Assembly (NCBI GenBank): GCA_963682055.1
Contig: OY821748.1
Span: 253,001 to 317,000 of the forward strand
DNA from: Primula veris
Lineage: Eukaryota; Streptophyta; Magnoliopsida; Ericales; Primulaceae
Reading direction: 5' to 3'
Length of the DNA stretch: 64,000 nucleotides
The notes under the pieces are model-generated. The model searched no databases. It saw only the letters and a program-made list of their open reading frames with translations, and had not been told where the DNA came from. Position numbers and translations under genes: made by a program. Below, in pieces: positions 1 to 14,246 of this stretch. Positions within the stretch are counted from its first letter, which is position 1. Each line of letters starts with the position of its first letter.

Positions 1-1605
1 TTATATATTTTTATTTCTATACCCAAATTAGAGGAGTATATTTTTAGCCAATTTTGACATATAGTAGTAGTAAATATAGATTTCCAATTTCAATCCCAAT
101 TCACTCTCACACACACACACACACACACATATATGGAAGAAGAGAAAATAAAGAATTGGTCTTTAATTTACTAGCTGTTTTGTTTGTGGTAAAGCTAGTT
201 TAGTTTTTGGTTAGGTAAATGTAAGTTTAATAATTTATATGTTTGGTTAGACCTAGGAATTGATGAGAAGTCAGTTTTGTTTACTACTAGTTTTGTTTAA
301 GTTGATTGATAAGAAGTCAATTTTGTTTTTACTGATTTGATATATGTTATTGTTAGACCTTGAATTGAACAGAAAACAGTTTTATTACTGTTTGATATGT
401 TAAATTATATAAGTCATTAAACTGAAAACAAATCAGTATTATACTAGTTTGATGTGTTATTGTCAGTTACTTAAAAACCAAGTGCTTAATTTTAGGGTGA
501 CCAAATGGGCTGGGTTCATTTAGCTTATCATCAATCCATGCCTTTCTAGGTCAACAAACAAAAAATTAAATAAAGAGCGGTACATAACAAATTCCGTAAC
601 TCCAACTTCCACTTAAAAAAGACATATAATCATCTCACTAAGGTTTCAAGAATTTCTGCTCGTGTTTCTTGACTTGTTTGCTTGTTTTCACTGTCGGCGG
701 TTTTGTAGTGCACGAAAGTTTCCCTTCCTCCTAAAGTTGCATCTCATTATCACATTTTATATCATCAGTAACGGGGTTTGGTTTATGTATACTGAAAGCA
801 ATTTGGAAATTTGAGTCTATGACGTTTAAGATTTTCCTCCGTATTGGATGTTGGGATTATGTTCACACATTTGATGCCTAAGTTTCGCTTGCTTAAGTCT
901 TAATAGTAAGTGTTTGGAGTTATGTCCTATACGTTAGGTAACAAAAGGTATTGGAGGGCCTATCGCCGGACTTCTTAAACATTTCTTCTTCGCCGCAAGG
1001 TTTAAGTGTGGTGGAAGTGTGTGGTTTTCGAAAATATGGTGATGTTATACAAATTCTGTATATCTATATTGGCAGCTTGTTTCTTGACATTGCGTTTATG
1101 TACCTCGTGTCTCCTACCATTAATACTACCATTTCAAGCTAGGTTGTTAAAATTCAACACTGTGACATTCTAAGGTTGTAGAACTTTCTAGTGTTAAATA
1201 CAATTTCTGGTATAAAGTGATTGTAGAATATAATTGGGAAGAAAACCATGATCATATCTGTTCTGAGATGTGTAAAAGTATGGCCCTTGGTGTGGTTAGA
1301 CTCCTCCCTGGGCAAGACTTGTACAATTTTTCACTTTTAATAAGAGATTGTTCCACTCGCAGTTTTTATTTACATTTCAATCCGTTGACTTTATATCAAT
1401 ATATATCACAACAGGGTGTGCCTCTTTTGGGTTACATGGGCTCCCCTGGCTGATTACTTAAAAATAATAATATCAGCAGCCACTTTGTATGGCAATTTCT
1501 ATATGATTTTTTTGTTGTGTGCACATTATCGTACTCAAATTTCTGATATGACTCTTTCTTGTGACAATTGCTTACTGATTTAGTTTTTTGTTAATTCATT
1601 TTCAG
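1..1605. other. 5' flank or first intron of PP4R3; no supported exon
   Basis: The first identified PP4R3 exon begins at 1606 in phase 0 with a good acceptor, and it starts at the residue that follows the short N-terminal initiator exon in the Arabidopsis homologue. I searched this stretch for an ATG exon of the expected type (a Gly/Ser/Asn-rich leader ending in phase 0 before a GT donor) and found none that is convincing. The stretch is therefore most likely intron 1, with the initiator exon beyond the window start. It holds a (CA)n microsatellite at about 111-128 and otherwise AT-rich sequence. Two short ORFs at 951-1142 and 1217-1453 show no protein-like features. Confidence 0.55.
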
Positions 1606-4600
1606 CGTGTTAAAGTCTACCGTCTTAATGATGATGGGAAGTGGGATGACCAAGGCACTGGGCATGTTACTGTTGATTATGTAGAGGTATGCTTGTTGTT
1701 ATGGTGTAATTAATTATTGATTATTTATGCGGCTTGGGTTCCATGTTTTTCATGTCGTCTGCCGCGTTCCTTTTCTATTCAACATTTAATGTCGTAATGC
1801 AGAGATCAGAAGTACTGGGTTTATTTGTCATGGATGAAGAAGACAACGAAACATTACTTTTGCATCGCATTTGCTCAGATGATATTTACAGAAAGCAAGA
1901 AGGTTAAGTTCTCATTTGCCCAAATTCTAGTAGTTTCGTATCTTTATGGATGGTTAATTGATCATTGAACTTTTTGTTCCAGATACAATAATATCTTGGA
2001 AAGATCCAGAGTATTCAACTGAATTTGCTCTTAGTTTTCAGGATACCGCAGGATGCTCTTATATATGGTACTTATATACCGAATGTCTGATTAACTTATT
2101 CTCATTGCTCGGGACTGTATTTTGATCTAAATAAATGGGAACTTTCCTTCAATGAACAAGATTTGGCTTTTGTTATGCAGGGATCAAATATGTAGTGCGC
2201 AAAGGAACATTCAAATTGACGCCGTGAATAGTAAGTCCTATACTCTCCTAAGAGATCTCTACAAATTCTAATTTGGCTCCGATTTCCTGCTTGTCCGTGC
2301 TTCCATCATACAGTGTGTGATTTGTTAATTATATGTTAGCCACAGCTTAAAAATAGTTATTATTGATATTTATTTCTGCAGATGAAAGTTATGCAAGTGA
2401 ATTAAAGGAGTTGCCTACAGTTGAGCTGTCAACACTACCATTACTACTCAAGGTTGTAACCGGTACTCTGTTCTTCATTTCTGTTTGTTTATTTTCTCCT
2501 AATATGTTTGTTTTTGCTTTTCCTGGTTACTATTAGTGCTAAGCTTTGTGTCTATAATATCGGAGGCCGTCTCTCTGAGTTCTTGTGTTATCTTCTTATG
2601 TGGGTCTTTTTGGGTAATTGCATATTAAAATTGTTAATTTTTTCTAAAAGATGATTGCTCAAGTTGGATTATATGACCTCGTGTGTGCAGGTAGTGGTTG
2701 AGAGTGGAGTTACAGATCATATGCGCGTGACAGACCTCATAATACAGGATGTAGGTTTTTTGCATTTTCTTATTGATGCTTTCTTTAGTTAAGAATTAGG
2801 ATTCTATAATTTTCAGGATCAACTTTATGACGTGCTTGTTGAATGAACTAAAGATACTGTATTTTGTTCAGCAAGATTTCTTTCGGAAGCTTATGGACCT
2901 TTTCAAAATCTGTGAAGATTTGGAAAACGTTGATGGCCTTCACATGATATTCAAAATAGTTAAAGGCATCAGTGAGTCTACTTTCATATTTTTCTTGGTA
3001 ATTTATATAGGATATCATATCTGTTTGCAATATTTTTCTTCTGTCTTCATTGCAGTTTTACTCAATAGTCCTCAGATCTTTGAGAAGTTGCTTTCTGACG
3101 AGGTTTTAGTGGATATAATCGGTTCTCTAGAGTGTAAGTTGTATCACTGTTTCTTCATTTTTATTGCATTTGTCTTTGCATTTTCAGTCAAACATGTGTC
3201 CCTATGAGCCAGATTGGTTGTGGTATGTAGTAAACAACCTTTTCTTGCCTTGTAAAAAGTTGCCTGTTTCGTAATTTAGTAATAGCTGTATAGTATAATT
3301 TTCCAGATTGACCTTTTATATCGAATCATTCCAAGTATGTTCACTGCATAATATTAGCTGTATTGTTGTTAGATTCGAAACTACATCTTTTGGTCACTCA
3401 ATCGTGAGTTCTTCAGTATACAGTATTTTAGGCTTATTGTTTTAAATGGTCAACTAGAGCAGTATATTATAAGTTTCACAAACTCTGTGACTTTTCAACT
3501 CCAAACTTATATATATATATATATATTAATGTTGGGGAAAGTAAAATTAGTTATTTTTCTGTGTAACAGCCCTCTTTATTTCATATATTGTTTATTTTTG
3601 CAGATGATCCAGATCTAACTCACATTCGTCGATTTCGCACTTTTTTCAAAGAGCATGCGATCTTCAAGGAGGTATACATCTTTGGGTGCCTGTTCTTTCC
3701 CATTTCTTATAACGTTTTTAATTTTCTGTTGAATTTGGGTTTTGTAAATTGAAAGAACTAAAAGAAAAGTGGATATAATGGAAAACAATTTTAAGTAGTC
3801 ACACCTCCTATGAGGGTGTAACACGCATCTGATACTCTGATTTGTTTGATTACAGGCCTTGTTTTTGGCATGTCTAGCATATTATGTGTGCTTTTTAAGC
3901 CTTGTCTTTTTTTTGCAGGCTATCCCAATTAAAGATCCAGTTGTTCTGTCGAAGATTCACCTGACTTACAGACTTGGTTTTTTAAAGGCAAAGATCATCT
4001 TCCCTTTTCCCCCGCTCTTCTGTAGCTTTTATTTGAGAAGCTTCTCATCTTTTTCTTTCTTTGTTAGGATGTCATTTTTCCGAATGTGCTCGATGACGTG
4101 ATGGTTGCTAGCCTCAGCTCTTTAATCCATTCAAATAATGCTTTGGTAGGTTATAAAATTTAACACGAATAGTTGACCAGAGTGATGTTTGCATGAGTTA
4201 ATATCAAGTTTGTTATTATGTTTTGGCAGATTGTATCTTTGTTAAAGGATGACAACACTTTCATTCAAGAATTGTTTTCAAAGTTGAGGTCTTCTACCAC
4301 TTCCAAAGAATCAAAAATGGATTTGGTAATTGTTTGAGATGACCTTCTTCTCAACTTTGGCTCTCAGTATTGAGTTTTCTAATCCAGCAACATATAAAAT
4401 AGATGTAAAGAAATAATGTCTTATTGCTCTGTTGTTTCTCATTTGTCAATTTTTTGTCCTCTCCTTCTGATTAGGTCCGTTTTCTGTTCGAGTTTTGTAC
4501 TCTAAGCAAGAGCTTGCAGATGGTTCAACAACACCGGTTGTTTAGGTATGCAATTTTGTAAATGCCTTTCTTTTAGAAGGGAATCATTTGCTAGTCAAAT

Positions 4601-7600
4601 ACAAATTTCTATACTACTTGGAAGGATTTTGTGTGGACACCAATAACATTCATAATGCTCAGACGTCTTGCAGTATCATTGCTATATTTGAATATTCAAA
4701 AGTTTTTTTTCAAATGGATGCAGGGATCTAGCCAGTGAAGGTATATTCACAATTATTGCTGATGTTTTGCATAGCGAGGATAAAAGGCTCGTCTTAATTG
4801 GGTAATGACGTGATTTCTTCAATGTTTTAATATTTTCAAGTCTCTCTTAATTTTTTTTTCCTAATGACAAGTTATTTTAATGGATGCAGGACAGACATAC
4901 TCCTTCTCTTTTTAAATCAGGATCCAAGCCTTTTACGTTCTTACGTTAGTCGTCAAGAAGGAAACCCTCTACTTGGACTTCTGGTACGTGTATATACATA
5001 CCTATACGCACACACAGACAAACACGGTCACACACACACATACACACCCTCCCCTCTCTGTTCTTTATTCTGGATGTCTATATCATTAGAAGGTACAGTT
5101 GACATTTATCTGCAACTTTTGAAAAGGTTTCTGTTTAAAGTTTACCTAAAACCATGATTTGCTTGCCATAATACATAAGGCTTGCATGCTCTAAGGTTAA
5201 CCAAATTTTGTTTCAGATGACAATCACTTCACGACAACATGTTAATTAAAATTTTATGTCTTGGAAGTAATAATTTACAAAATATTTTTAACTATCAGTG
5301 TGTAACTTTTGGAAGTGCAACTTTAACAATTAGTTAATTTGTCAATTTTGATACAAAAAAATCGCATCTAAAAGTTGTATGTATTTTCCTAGTGGACTAT
5401 CATTTTGGATCCGATTAGTATATTATCTATTTGGAGAGAAGGATTTGATCACTGGTTGAACTAATTGTTCACTTTGCTGCATTTAGTTTCAGCTGTAACA
5501 TTTTCTTTGGAGTATCAATTAGTCATATTCATTGTTTAACACCAAAACAAGCAAGTGCTCTCCCTAGAGAACCAAGATTTAAGAAAGTTTTTTTACAAAT
5601 CTCTGAAAACTATACTATGTACCTTAACGATAAAAAAATTTCTTATTTTACAATGGGTGTTATAATCTAACAGACTGGTTGGTGTTGTAAAGTTAGTTTC
5701 TTGAATAAGAGGGGACACTGCTTGTAAATTTGCTCAACTTCCTGAGTAATGAAAGCTACGTCTTTAAGTTGATAGAAATAAGTTATATGTTGTGTTTTTG
5801 TTGCAATCTTTTATTGTAATTGCTCCTCTCGTGTTCGGTGGTTCTTGTTTTTTAGTGCTTAGATTTTTGTTTAACATTGTAATTCATATACTATGGCTTT
5901 GGTAGGTTAAAGGTATGTTAACAGACTTTGATGGTAACATGCATTGCCAGTTTCTTGAAATTATCCGAAGCCTTTTGGATACGTATACATCAGGACCACA
6001 GGTGACAACCTTTCCCAATCTAATTTTATTCTCATTCTTGTAATAAATAGAATTGTGAGAGTTTCTGCCCACGTCCATTTTGTCGTCTAGTTAGTAGTCC
6101 ATATTGCATACAGTGTTGCATGCGTTCCCTTTGATCACAATGTTTGTAACGCATTTACCAGCTCTAAACTTAAGTATTTGTTGTTGGGTTAATCACACTA
6201 AGTAAAAGAGGTGGACCATAATAAAATAGGCATATTGCTAGTGTCGTTATCATGTAGTCCGGCAGGCAGGAATTATAAGATGCGTATCACGCCTATAATA
6301 GCACAAAACTGGGACTGCGTATTGGTTTGCATGTTTAACTCCATATGCCAGTATGGTTGGGGAAATGTGTTTTTGTAAAATGTACCAGAAATGACAATAC
6401 AATCATGTTGTCTAATGTTGTGTTGTATTCTGCATATTAAGGTTGTCTCTGTGCAAGCACTTTACATGACAGGAGGATATAAAAACGTTAGCATACAGTC
6501 TTCTGTTGCATTTTATCATGTAGTAGAAGCCGGTTTTCTAGATCAATACTAGAAGATATGCGACTCTACAAAGAATTGAGTAAAAATTTCTGTGCTCTAT
6601 GATCAACTTATAGTTATAATAGTGGCTCTCTTGACTTTCTTTTTATTATACCTACACAAATTGCTCTCTAAAGAATTTGGGAAGATTTTCACAGTAAACT
6701 CTAGTTCTTTCATAAGCTGTTATGGCTAGATAAAATCAGAAATATAGCAATGTTTCATGAGATTTTGTGCAAGAAGGTTGGTTGCTTACCTTTTTCTTCG
6801 CCACTCATGCCTTAATAATTCATATAAGTGGTGTTTAGTTATGCTCTATTCTCCTCTTTCATTTTAATAATGACGATCTAATAAGTTAATTATCTCTTTT
6901 TGCAGAGGGACTCCATTCTTGACATTTTCTATGAGAAACATTTGAGTGAATTACTCGACATTTTGACTTCATCATGCCCTTTTAGCAGTTCAGACGCAAA
7001 ATCTGCAGTTTGCAATGGAAGCTCCAACAACCAAATAAATGCAAGGCCTGAGATACTCATGAACATATGTGAACTCTTATGCTTTTGCGTTATGCATCAT
7101 CCTTATAGAATAAAGTAATTTCTCTATTCTGGTTTAGTGTTTGCTTATCTTGATCTGCTTGTTTGAATTACGATTTTATTTACACATTTTTGTACTTTCA
7201 GGTGCAGTTTTCTTCTTAATAACGCGATAGATAAAATTCTGTGCCTTCTTCATAGAAGAGAAAAGTACCTTGGGGCTGCTGCTGTTCGGTTTCTGCGCAC
7301 TCTTATATCCCGTAATGTGAGTCAGTTATTTCCGACACTTGAAAATAATTATTGTCTCAAGCTGAGCTGCCAATGTTGTAATAGTCAAATTCAAAATCCA
7401 TTGATATTCAGTAATTTATAGTATTCAGGTTGACTAGACAATCTTGGCTTGTGTGTTATCTTACAATAGAACAAGTTGATACTAGTTATGGGTAACAAAT
7501 AACCTCCAAGTGTCCTGGTTGTTTTGTTAGCAACTCCCATGTACTTGAAGTGCTTTCAATTAACCCTCATATACTTTAAAATTTTGCTATTAACTTCCAT

Positions 7601-9675
7601 ATCCAATTATAAAAGAAGTACTGTTTCGCAGACCATTTTTTTTTCTTTGGTACATATTTTGTGTGTGAACATCTATGCTAATAGTACATGTGGGTTGTTT
7701 GCACTTTGCAGTTTACCTTAGTTATACACATACTGCTATAGTATGAATTATGAAATGTTATTGAAAATGTAGTATACGAGTAGGTTAGTCTCATTAAAAT
7801 GTTGCAATCATGGATTCATGGTTGTTAATTATCCGATATGTTTATTTATCAATGCAAATTAATCTGAACGTTGACGGTCGTAAGCATGATATCAAGTGGC
7901 TTTTAGTAGTTCTGAACATTTTTCCTGATTTTATTTTTGTGTTTTTATATTTACAAGGTGGTTTTATATGGCATTGGGCAGGATGACCACCTGATGAGTC
8001 ATATCGTGAAGAACAACTTGTTAAAACCAATTGTGGAAGCTTTTGTGCGTAATGGACATCGTTACAACCTCTTAAATTCTGCTATTCTAGAACTTTTTGA
8101 GCATATCCGAAAGGTGATACTAGTCCAATCATTATCTGTGTGTTGTTATGTAGCTTCTTTTTCTATGAGGAATATTCTGACAGGCATATTTCATGCAGGA
8201 GGGTTTGAAAATGTTACTCAAATATTTAGTTGATTCCTTCTGGGACCAGTTGGTTAAGTTTGATAATTTAGCCTCCATTTGCTCTCTCAAAGTTAAATAC
8301 GAGCAGCAGGTATTTTCTACTTTTGTTGTGGTCTCCTCCATCTAGTTTCAAAATTATTTATTTTCTTTTGCTTTTCTCGTAAGATTTGGTGAACTAAATT
8401 TCTGCTTGCTGAGTGTTTTGCAGTCCTTGGAAGAAGTTGATGCAAACAACTCTACTAATGTGTTAGAATCTAGAAGAAGAATACATGAGCGTGGTCTAGA
8501 GAAAGAAGAGGAAGACTACTTTAAGGAAGATAGGTGTGTTTTTTACTCTCTCTCTTGCTTTTTTATCTACCTCCCGCTTCTCGGGCTAAATACTTCTTTC
8601 TTTCTTCGGTGTTTAGTTTTTACTCTGAATATTGTTTGATCATAGACGTACACTGAACCAATCTTTCATTTATTGTAGTTTTGCCTGTTCTATTTTGACT
8701 TAAATCCAACGACATTTTGCTTCCCATTATCTTTGAGAAGTCAAACCTGAATTTCTGTGTTGGAATTTATCCCACATCACTTGAGCATTGATATATAGTC
8801 TATTATTAATATAAGCTCCTCTCCTTATTTGAATGCCTTTTAGTGGGAATGGACGGGTTTTAAGTCTTCAACACTCTGATTGAAAACTAAGGTTACGATG
8901 CCCGGATTTGGGTTAAAGTTATCTTCTTTTTTGCTATTAAATGTCATCAACCTCTTTTTTCTGCTACAAATACTAATTTTCTGATATTTGTTTAGTGATG
9001 AAGACAATTCATCTTCTGGGTCAAATGTGCGTTCCCCCAATGTACAATCTCAACCTGCATCGTCCAATGGGTCTACACCAAGCCTTCCAGCAATAAGGTA
9101 TTCAGATTGTTTACTATTTTAGATGTGGAATTGCTTTATAAGTAATTTGTATTTGAATTTTTCTGCCATTTTATTTTTGTGAAAGATCTGGCAGTCTAGT
9201 TGACTATGAAGATGACGAGGACGACTATAATTACAAGCCACCACCTAGAAAACAATCAGATATATCTGAAGAAGATGAAGGATTAGTTACACCACTGAAA
9301 AGAAAGTTGGATAACAAAGAGGACCCTGGACGAGCAAAAAAGCAACGAATAGGTAAAAACCTTAGGTCAAAAGAGAATGTTTTTGCAGCTTTATGCTCAA
9401 CTATAAGCCAGGCTGTATTACCTCACAAAAGACAAACAAGTAATCTATGTTCGAATATGAGCACAGAGGAAGAAAGTTCTCAGGATAAAGAATCCGTTAG
9501 TTCTTCTGATAATTGTAAACTCTCGGATGAGGAAAATGAAATTAAAGAAGGAAACAGTCATAGAAACTGCTCTGGTGACTTGCCCAATGTTACAGAAAAC
9601 AGACCGGTCAGCGGAGAAGATCCCCCTATAATTTGTCCAAACCCCTCACTGGAGATGGCTGTTAATGGATCTTAA
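1606..9675 (+). CDS. PP4R3: Serine/threonine-protein phosphatase 4 regulatory subunit 3 (PP4R3/SMEK/PSY2-like), 5' exon missing
   Basis: This is the scaffold/targeting subunit of the nuclear PP4 complex, known in the family for roles in DNA-damage signalling and, in plants, miRNA biogenesis. Exons: 1606-1686, 1803-1902, 1983-2067, 2181-2230, 2382-2452, 2691-2750, 2872-2971, 3056-3133, 3604-3671, 3919-3987, 4068-4145, 4230-4325, 4475-4545, 4724-4801, 4890-4983, 5906-6001, 6906-7114, 7202-7316, 7982-8113, 8199-8309, 8424-8533, 8996-9097, 9186-9675. They join without phase conflict into 847 codons plus stop. The N-terminus is the EVH1/PH-like domain (starts [24 protein letters not shown] near residue 107). 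The SMK-1/DUF625 armadillo-like region follows ([46 protein letters not shown]). The tail is acidic and Ser-rich with a basic nuclear-localisation-like stretch (PLKRKLD..KKQR) and ends in NGS. One intron uses a GC donor (3988). The N-terminal initiator exon is not visible. Exon boundaries are inferred. Confidence 0.93.
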
Positions 9676-11273
9676 ATCACAGATGTGGAAGCAAGTTCTG
9701 TTTTTATCACATTCGTATTCTCCTCTCTCTTCGACAAAAACCTGTTAGTGAACACTTATGAGGTAAACTTCACTCCTTGGCAAAGAAACAAAACAATCAT
9801 CCTGAAGAAAATGGAAAATGTTCGATAGAGGGCATTGTATAGAGCATCCGACAAAGCAGGGATACATTTATACTAAATGGCATTATGGGAACAAAGACTA
9901 TTATCCGAGCAATTCTTGTTGATGTAAACATTAGCATATCTTTCTCCCTTTCCGGGGGTTACTTTCTCCCGAATTAAGTGTGTTTTGTTATTCCTTTCCG
10001 TGTAGATAGCTTATACTGTGAACTCTGTATGTGGTAGATAGGGTGTTAAAACTGCCCTGTATAGCTTCTTCATTTTTGATATACTAATTTAGAGTTGGAA
10101 CTATACAATAATGTTACTGGTTTTCATCTCAAATGTGTCAAACACTAGGAACTTCATTTCAAAAAAAAAAACGCTAGGAACTAGTACGTGTGTCGGGTTT
10201 TCATCTCAACTTTCTTTTATGTTATGGAAGTGGTAAAAGTTGTATAACCTGCACACTCATAGATAACCATGTATAAGACTCGAAACCCAGCATCTCTTAG
10301 TTAAGAAAACAGTAACAGCTAGCCCACTAAACGAGAACTGTTTCCCAAACATACAAATATGAAACAATACACTTATCTCTCTTTCTCGCTCTATACTTGA
10401 TACTTGAGACCGACAAGCTGGCTATATTTGCTAGTGAAAACTGAAGAGTCATCTTTTGCATAGACTGAACTGGTAATCTGTCGACTTGTTTGTACATCAT
10501 GTTCTCTTTGCATAGAGAGATTACCTGGATGTGATTGACTCGTATTTGGATACTAGCAACTATTCCTCTTTGATTTGGTTCTAATAGAATTGAGATAACC
10601 AAAAAAAAATGAAAATTTTGACTTAGTGTAGTAACGATTCTGCTGCTCACACTTGATTTTCACGTTTGATCTATTACCTCTCCACTCGCCTGTAAGATGT
10701 GAGTTGAAAATTCTAAGCAGCTAAATCTAGTGAGGATTTTTCCAAAAAAACATCTTTTTAAGATCAGGCAGTTGAAGGCTACAACCCACCCAGTCTATTT
10801 CTGCCTTTTTAATACATAGAAAGTTGAGATGTAGATTTGCAACCAAACAAGCCTAAGGCCTAGTGTGGTTGCAGCTTAAAATCCGAGGCTTTTCTGGGTT
10901 GTGGCCTGAAGAAACTAGGAGGAGCTTTACAGTGGATAGAGTATCGAGTTATAGGAATTATGTTCTCTAGTGCAAACAGCCAAGGGCTCGTTCAGTTGCA
11001 ACCTTTAAGAAAATAAGCTTCCATCTTTTTTCAGAATAAAAGCTATGAGTGCCACGAGTCGGCCCAAACCCAAAAAAGATGACATAAGTATAATGCAACC
11101 GCAAAGATCTGTAAACTAAAGATCTGATAATTAACCACCACCTAAAGGTCAAGATACTAGCAGTACGAGTCTGAAAATGCTCATAAAGTCTTAACAAGAA
11201 ACTTCAAAATAAGTACCAAGACAGTAACGGCGAGATACATCTACGCCTAATAAAAAACATGCCATAATATTCC
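9676..11273. other. Convergent intergenic region: 3' UTRs of PP4R3 and OEP16-2
   Basis: The two neighbouring genes face each other tail to tail across 1.6 kb. The sequence is AT-rich and holds no ORF with protein-like features. It presumably contains both 3' UTRs and polyadenylation signals. I see no repeat, RNA gene or other structured element in it. Confidence 0.6.
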
Positions 11274-14246
11274 TTAGAGAACCCCAGCAAGAAGATTAGC
11301 AGCAGTGGAGAGAGCCGCACCAGTGATCGCACTCTGCATAATCTGCTCGTGGGATGAATTTTCAGTCGTCAACGCCAACGCCACACCCGTGATTGCTCCT
11401 GCAGCCGCACTATTTTTCTACAAAATGATAATGAAGTTATAATATTAATAATAATAAATATATATGTTTGTATATTCAGGGTAGGAAATCAAGTTTTTCT
11501 TTAAATGAAAAAGATACGTGACACAGAGAGCATGACATACACATCACCAAACACAGAGGCAACACAAAGCAGACTATCACATTGTGGAAAAGGGCACTCT
11601 AAACTATTGTTATACTCGTCTGAAAGCGAGTCCTCTAAAACTATATGATAAAGGTAAGCAATAAGCATACTGTTCTTTTTCTCAGACAAAACACGTAAAA
11701 GGTAAGTCTTCACTAGAACACTCCAAAAAATATTCTTCTCAGTTACGGCCAGCCCCAGACTTGCTGTAATTTCTGAAGAGGCCCATACAAAACTGAGAAA
11801 AGCTTACGTATATCAACCATTTTTCAGTTCACTAACCAGGAAATCCTCAGCTAATCAACCAAACATGACACTAACATATAAATAAAGATGTTTTAAAAGG
11901 TGAAAGTATCTAAAGCCTTTTGAAAGAACTTCCTAAAAAGCAAGAAAGCAAGCTTTTCTACGCTTTGAATCATGGCTTTCTAGCTTTGAGTGAGTTTCTA
12001 ATCAAAGATTCAAAGATGAAGCTTGCCTCCACAGAACAATCCATTGTCAACTTTCCCTACTTTGAAAAAAGAATGGGTAAAAAAATTACCCAATCGTGGG
12101 TTCCACGAGCCTCTTTAAGCCCATAGGTAAGACCTGAATACATTCCAGCAGCCAGTCCTAGAAAAGCAAAATAATTGTAGAGTCAAAACGAATTTCACTT
12201 GCATTCATTTACCCTTTTCAGAAATAGGAAAACAGAGTTTGATGAAAGAGTATATACTATATAAGAAAGATCATAAACCAAACGCTAATTTGACAAAAAG
12301 TCTCAAGACAAGAATCCATATCGATGAACTAGCAAAAAAGATCCCCATTTATTTTTGTACTAACTATTAAATACATAGTCTGAATTTGTGTAAGGTGAAA
12401 GAAAGTATAGCATGAATTACCCCATTGCATAGATTCCTTTCCGGTATTCTTGACCTGAAATAAGCAAAGATTATTAATTCTCTGATCATTCACAAGTTTC
12501 ATTCACACTAGAAATATTAATCAGAATTGCATAATCAAAATCTTACCAAGGCCTCAAGAGACTTTGCACTTGTTTCACCTGTAAATTATGTAAAAGAGAT
12601 ATCACACTTTCTGAAAATTGTCACAGTTCTGCTTTAATGACAGGATTCTCCAATAATAAATAAGACGGTACATCGCGATCCTTTCATTGTTTCTCCAAAT
12701 TGAACTTTTACAATAATCCCTCAATTAGAAGACGTTAAGTTACAAAAAAGACAGCCTATCAGAGAAAATTTATCTGCTTAGACATAGTTTGGTATGTACT
12801 AATATTTTGTGAGATGTGACTAAAGACGATAGGTTATAGTCTATCTACCTCACCTTTACTTTAATGCAAGGGTACATGCTTAAGATTTATGAATAATTAT
12901 GATAGTGCTTAGTGACTGCTAATTTACTGATCAACCATTCCTCGTATAAATGTAGCTAAAAAAGAAGCCTGGAATCTTTTTGGAGAAAATTAAGAAACCT
13001 TGTCCAATACTTATAACCTCATATTGGGCAGAGGACCATAACTCTGTCAAAATTCCCTGCTACACAGGAAATGCACACTGCGAAAGTACCCTATAAGCAA
13101 CGTAAAAAATGAAATGGGACTTCTCCTGGAACACTTACCTCTTAAATCTGGAAAACGACGCCTCTTCGGTGACACACCAGAGGTATCCACTCCAGCACCT
13201 TACCACATTCACAACACAAAATACAACTGTTAAATGAATAGATTTTTTTAATTATTATTTCATAAAATATTTATCGAAGACCTTATGTAATTGATGAATT
13301 CTACTATGATTGTACATGGCTAGTGAGTTCGTAGCAGATATAAATAGAGTTACATACCTAGTTTCGTATCTCAAGACTTAAATTGATATTACTAAGCATA
13401 TTTAATCTAATGCTATGTCAGGCAGATCCATATCAAAACCGGGGCCGATCCAGGATTTGGTGGTAGGGCGCCACATGTTTTCAACAATCCAAAACATTTT
13501 AGAATCTAAAAATAATTACTATATGGTATCACTACAGGTCCACACGTCACATCCAAGACGGGACAATTAATTAGGGCCGTAATTAGCGACGGAGGGAGTA
13601 TATAACAAGAAATCGACAACTTCCATACCTTCAACAGCAGTAAAATAGGCATCACGGGATACTGCCTGCAGAGCTCCAATCTATTGAATACAAAATGCAT
13701 GTACATAATGAAAAACACGAATATATACAACAATACAAGAATAAATTTGTATGTACGTTAAGTATAAGAAAAGCACCACTTTGTATGATTGTATCAGAAC
13801 TTCTAAAACAAAATTTCTGTTAGTTCAACTTCTGCAAAAAAATTTAACTTTCCTTTCCAAAAAAGAAAAAACACACAAAGCTCTGCATACGTCGAGTCTC
13901 AGAGAACGATTTTTTTCCATAACAATCAAGATTCTACTATAGATGGTAGATCTTTTCAACTACAAGCTTTGGCTACGTAAATTTGTAGTGTACTATAACT
14001 AGATGAAAATCATGCATGTTGAAAGTAAAGAGTATATATCTTTTTATCGACTCATCGAAATGTGTTGTCTGAACAGGCAAAATATAAAAGAAGGGAGAGG
14101 ATGAGAAAACATACACCGGCAGCTTTGACGAAGCTTTGAGCGACACGGTTAAGGAGAGGGTGGCCGAGATCGAAAAGAGGTGAACTCTTGTCAAAACTGG
14201 TAAGCTCATCCATCAATGTCTTTGTTTCCATATGATTCCTTGCCAT
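11274..14246 (-). CDS. OEP16-2: Outer envelope pore protein 16-2 (OEP16-2/OEP16-S), Tim17/22/23-family channel
   Basis: OEP16-2 is a small channel of the plastid outer envelope, selective for amino acids in characterised OEP16 proteins; Arabidopsis OEP16-2 is known as the seed/pollen form. Exons on the minus strand, 5' to 3': 14246-14115, 13680-13629, 13198-13139, 12578-12547, 12454-12421, 12157-12090, 11417-11274. They total 522 nt, phases all agree, and the product is 173 aa (Arabidopsis about 178). The N-terminus has the family signature DLGHPLLNRVAQSFVKAAG. It is followed by IGALQAVSRDAYFTAVEG, the OEP16-2-specific soluble loop with SPKRRRFPDLRG, and then Gly/Ala-rich transmembrane helices (MQWGLAAGMYSGLTYGLKE; NSAAAGAITGVALALTT; MQSAITGAALSTAANLL) typical of the Tim17/22/23 fold. 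The start is the first ATG of exon 1; a second in-frame Met lies five codons further on. The gene looks intact. Confidence 0.95.

Noticed and set aside
951..1453. ORFs upstream of PP4R3, and an ATGGGCTCCCCTG at 1437 as a possible start exon
   Set aside because: MGSPG resembles the family's start, but a stop follows at once and there is no GT donor before it. The other ORF has no match to the expected leader.
4984..6905. Two long PP4R3 introns (about 0.9 kb each) checked for hidden exons or nested genes
   Set aside because: The flanking exons join in phase and match the family without a gap, and no exon-like reading was found inside.
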